6,500 nucleotides of DNA from Pseudomonadales bacterium (GTDB lineage Bacteria; Pseudomonadota; Gammaproteobacteria; Pseudomonadales; DT-91), in the NCBI GenBank assembly GCA_013215025.1, contig JABSRR010000067.1, positions 1 through 6,500 on the forward strand, read 5' to 3'. Shown one piece after another: positions 4,540-6,500 of this stretch. Below the pieces are notes generated by a model that had not been told where the DNA came from, ran no database searches, and worked only from the letters and a program-made list of their open reading frames with translations. The position numbers and the translations under genes are program-made. Every line of letters starts with the position of its first letter. Position 1 is the stretch's first letter.

Positions 4540-6500
4540 GTCAGCGATAAGTTCAGCGGCAGTCGGCGCTGGCGAACTTGACTGGCGGCAAATAAGGCAT
4601 TGCTGAGGGCGGCGGCAATGGGCGGCACTGAGATTTCGCCGACGCCCGTAGGGTCTTCCAGGCTGTCAATCAGCGCTACGCTGATGTCCGGTGACTCATC
4701 CATGCGCAATACGGGCATATCGTGAAAATTAGAGCCCAACACTTTACCATCGTCAATGCTTACAGCCGGTTTTAGCGCCGCGGTTAAGCCATAGATGATG
4801 CCGCCAACCAGTTGCTCTTCGACAATCTCGGGGTTGATCACTAAGCCAACATCGGCTACGCAATATACATGCTGAATTTTTACTTTTTGCTCAACCACAG
4901 CTAATTCAACCACTTGCGCAACATGTGATAAGAACGAGCTGTGACAGGCTACACCAAGAAATACGCCGGCTTTGCTTTGATCCCAATTGGCCAGTTGCCG
5001 CACCTTGGCAAGGCATTGCTGCAGCCGAGGTGAACCGTTCAGTTGTTGTAAGCGAAACTGCAGCGGGTCTTGACCGGCAAGATGTGCCATCTCATCCATC
5101 ATGCTTTCTTTGACAAAGCCGTTGTAACTATGAGCTACCGAACGCCAAAAGCCAGTAGGAATGCCGCTATCATAGAAGTTAATACCAATTTCTCGTTCAG
5201 CCACATCGTATTCAGGGTTGGCACCTTCGGCCATCGAGACATCGTAGTCATAAACTACTTTTGATACGCCTCGCCCAAGGCTGCGTGCAATTTTTGATGG
5301 TAGCCAACTCGGCAGCAGCGCCGAAAACATATCCACACCAAAGCCATTTAATATACTGTTAGACACCAAGTCATGCTTCCACGCGCTAAGCTTACCATCG
5401 TCAGCCAAGGCTGCCGACAGCCGATGCACACTTGCAGGGCGGTAGTAGTCATGTTGCATGTCGTCTTCACGTGACCACTGGGTGCGAATATTTTGATTGG
5501 GGAAGGCTTTTGCAATGGCCGCGGCTTCGCCAGAAAAATCAACATAGCCACGACGGCCAAAGCCACCACCCAGAAATGTGGTATGCACCGTGATGTGCTC
5601 TTGATCGATAGCCGCGAAATGACTGGCCACTGCTCTTGAAATGTCAGGACTTTGGCTGGGTGTCCACAGGCTTAGTTTGCCACTTGAGGCGTCATAATAG
5701 GCGGTGGCATTTTGCGGCTCCATTGGGCTGTGATGAAAATAACCCACCTGGTACTCAACATCAACAAGGCGCTGTGTGGGCTCAGCGGCAGCAAGGCGGC
5801 TGCGGGTGTGCTCGGTTTGCTCAGTATGAAAGCCACTTTCTTGCTGTTGATTGAGTATCTGCCACTGCGCGGCTTCAATGCTGGCGTTACTGGTGCCAGC
5901 CAATGGGCCTTTGTTCCAGCGAATGCTTGGCGTAATCGCATTGGCCGCCTGTCTAGCCTGCCAATAATCATTGGCTACCACTGCCAGCCCCGAGTGAATT
6001 GGCGTTATACCTACAAGATCGGTAAAACTTGCTACCAGGCTTTCATCCCACGCTTCAAGTGAGCCACCAAAATGAGGGCAGCGAATTACTACTGCGGTTT
6101 TTAGCTCAGGCAGGTCTACGTCAACGCCGAAAACGGCATCCGTATGGATCTTTGCTTCGGTATCAACACGGCGTCTTTGTTTGCCAATATAGCGATATTG
6201 ATCGCTAGGTTTTAAACTGACGTCTTTGGGAGGGCTAAGCGTTTTGGCACTACTGACCAACTCACCGTAGCTGAGCTTTTGCTTACTGGCAGGGTCAATC
6301 ACCCAGCCATTGTCGGTAATAAGCTGTTGCTGCGGCAGCTGCAGCTGCTGACTAGCAGCTGTTAATAGCATCTGTCTGGCGCTGGCGGCTGCATGACGCA
6401 GCGGATACCAACCAACCTTGATACTGGTGCTGCCGCCGGTGAGCTGCAGCGCGAAATCACTGTTGCGAAACTGTGGGTGGTTGCCGGCAAATTCAACGGT
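4536..6500 (-). CDS. Molybdopterin-binding oxidoreductase large subunit (IorB-type aldehyde/N-heterocycle dehydrogenase), 5' partial
   Basis: The frame is open to the right edge, so the Met codon at 6371 is internal. Translation continues upstream as QLTGGSTSIKVGWYPLR followed by AARQM, which is typical IorB sequence. About 654 residues are visible; the N-terminus is missing. In visible numbering: RRVDTEAKIHTDAVFGVDV (about 110-128) begins the aldehyde-oxidase a/b hammerhead domain, FHHSPMEPQNATA follows, PSQSP holds the Gln near the molybdenum, LGGGFGRR (GGGFGRR codons at 5570-5550) is the cofactor-binding loop, then WSREDD, FWRSVAHSYNGF, and GVGE with the probable catalytic Glu (codon 4637-4635). 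All expected active-site motifs are intact. By family it hydroxylates aldehydes or N-heterocycles such as isoquinoline, passing electrons to a small 2Fe-2S subunit (IorA type), which should lie just to the right. The downstream overlapping MocA-type gene fits the need for MCD cofactor. The true substrate cannot be told from sequence, and I cannot see whether a Tat signal exists. Confidence 0.94.
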   Translation of the reverse strand, partial: TVEFAGNHPQFRNSDFALQLTGGSTSIKVGWYPLRHAAASARQMLLTAASQQLQLPQQQLITDNGWVIDPASKQKLSYGELVSSAKTLSPPKDVSLKPSDQYRYIGKQRRRVDTEAKIHTDAVFGVDVDLPELKTAVVIRCPHFGGSLEAWDESLVASFTDLVGITPIHSGLAVVANDYWQARQAANAITPSIRWNKGPLAGTSNASIEAAQWQILNQQQESGFHTEQTEHTRSRLAAAEPTQRLVDVEYQVGYFHHSPMEPQNATAYYDASSGKLSLWTPSQSPDISRAVASHFAAIDQEHITVHTTFLGGGFGRRGYVDFSGEAAAIAKAFPNQNIRTQWSREDDMQHDYYRPASVHRLSAALADDGKLSAWKHDLVSNSILNGFGVDMFSALLPSWLPSKIARSLGRGVSKVVYDYDVSMAEGANPEYDVAEREIGINFYDSGIPTGFWRSVAHSYNGFVKESMMDEMAHLAGQDPLQFRLQQLNGSPRLQQCLAKVRQLANWDQSKAGVFLGVACHSSFLSHVAQVVELAVVEQKVKIQHVYCVADVGLVINPEIVEEQLVGGIIYGLTAALKPAVSIDDGKVLGSNFHDMPVLRMDESPDISVALIDSLEDPTGVGEISVPPIAAALSNALFAASQVRQRRLPLNLSLT

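Noticed and set aside
5712..6062. Plus-strand open frame of 116 codons opposite the molybdoenzyme gene
   Set aside because: It lies wholly antisense to a strongly conserved coding sequence, shows no recognisable domain, and is explained as a shadow of that gene's codon use.
6330..6362. CAG/CTG-rich run resembling a microsatellite or hairpin
   Set aside because: It is imperfect and encodes a Gln/Leu-rich stretch (QQLQLPQQQL) of the molybdoenzyme; glutamine-rich segments also occur in the other minus-strand genes.

Overview
The window looks like a chromosomal segment of a mid-GC gammaproteobacterium, possibly marine or environmental. This rests on the family resemblance of the proteins (AggA/LapE-type TolC, SrmB/RhlE-like DEAD-box helicase, IorB-type molybdoenzyme), on their glutamine-rich composition, and on dense, overlapping genes. 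I cannot name a genus. Almost every base is coding. I see no tRNA, rRNA, CRISPR array, insertion sequence or integrase.

Left block (1-2399, plus strand): three tightly coupled envelope genes. First is the C-terminal part of a TolC-family outer-membrane channel of the kind that serves type I secretion of large adhesins. It overlaps by 8 bases a lipoprotein with a calcium-type TSP3-like segment and an OmpA C-terminal domain. That gene shares one base with the next, which encodes an exported PstS-like periplasmic binding protein. TolC plus an OmpA-like protein next to each other recalls the aggA loci that secrete biofilm adhesins. The ABC transporter, membrane-fusion protein and adhesin would have to lie to the left of the window, which cannot be seen. 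Two points make this block unusual: the OmpA domain has lost the aspartate that normally contacts peptidoglycan, and the PstS-like protein lacks a recognisable Ser-Gly-Thr phosphate loop and has no transporter genes after it.

Right block (6500-2444, minus strand): three genes read leftwards. The first, cut by the right edge, is the molybdopterin-binding large subunit of an IorB-type aldehyde or N-heterocycle oxidoreductase. It overlaps by four bases (ATGA) a MocA-type nucleotidyltransferase that probably makes the cytosine dinucleotide form of the cofactor for that enzyme. After a 29-base gap comes a DEAD-box RNA helicase with a TTG start, a Ser/Asp-rich N-terminus and a long lysine-rich tail. 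The helicase is probably a functionally unrelated neighbour.

The two blocks converge on a 44-base intergenic gap (2400-2443) holding only a weak inverted repeat. The most promising lead is the TolC/OmpA-lipoprotein/PstS-like trio.
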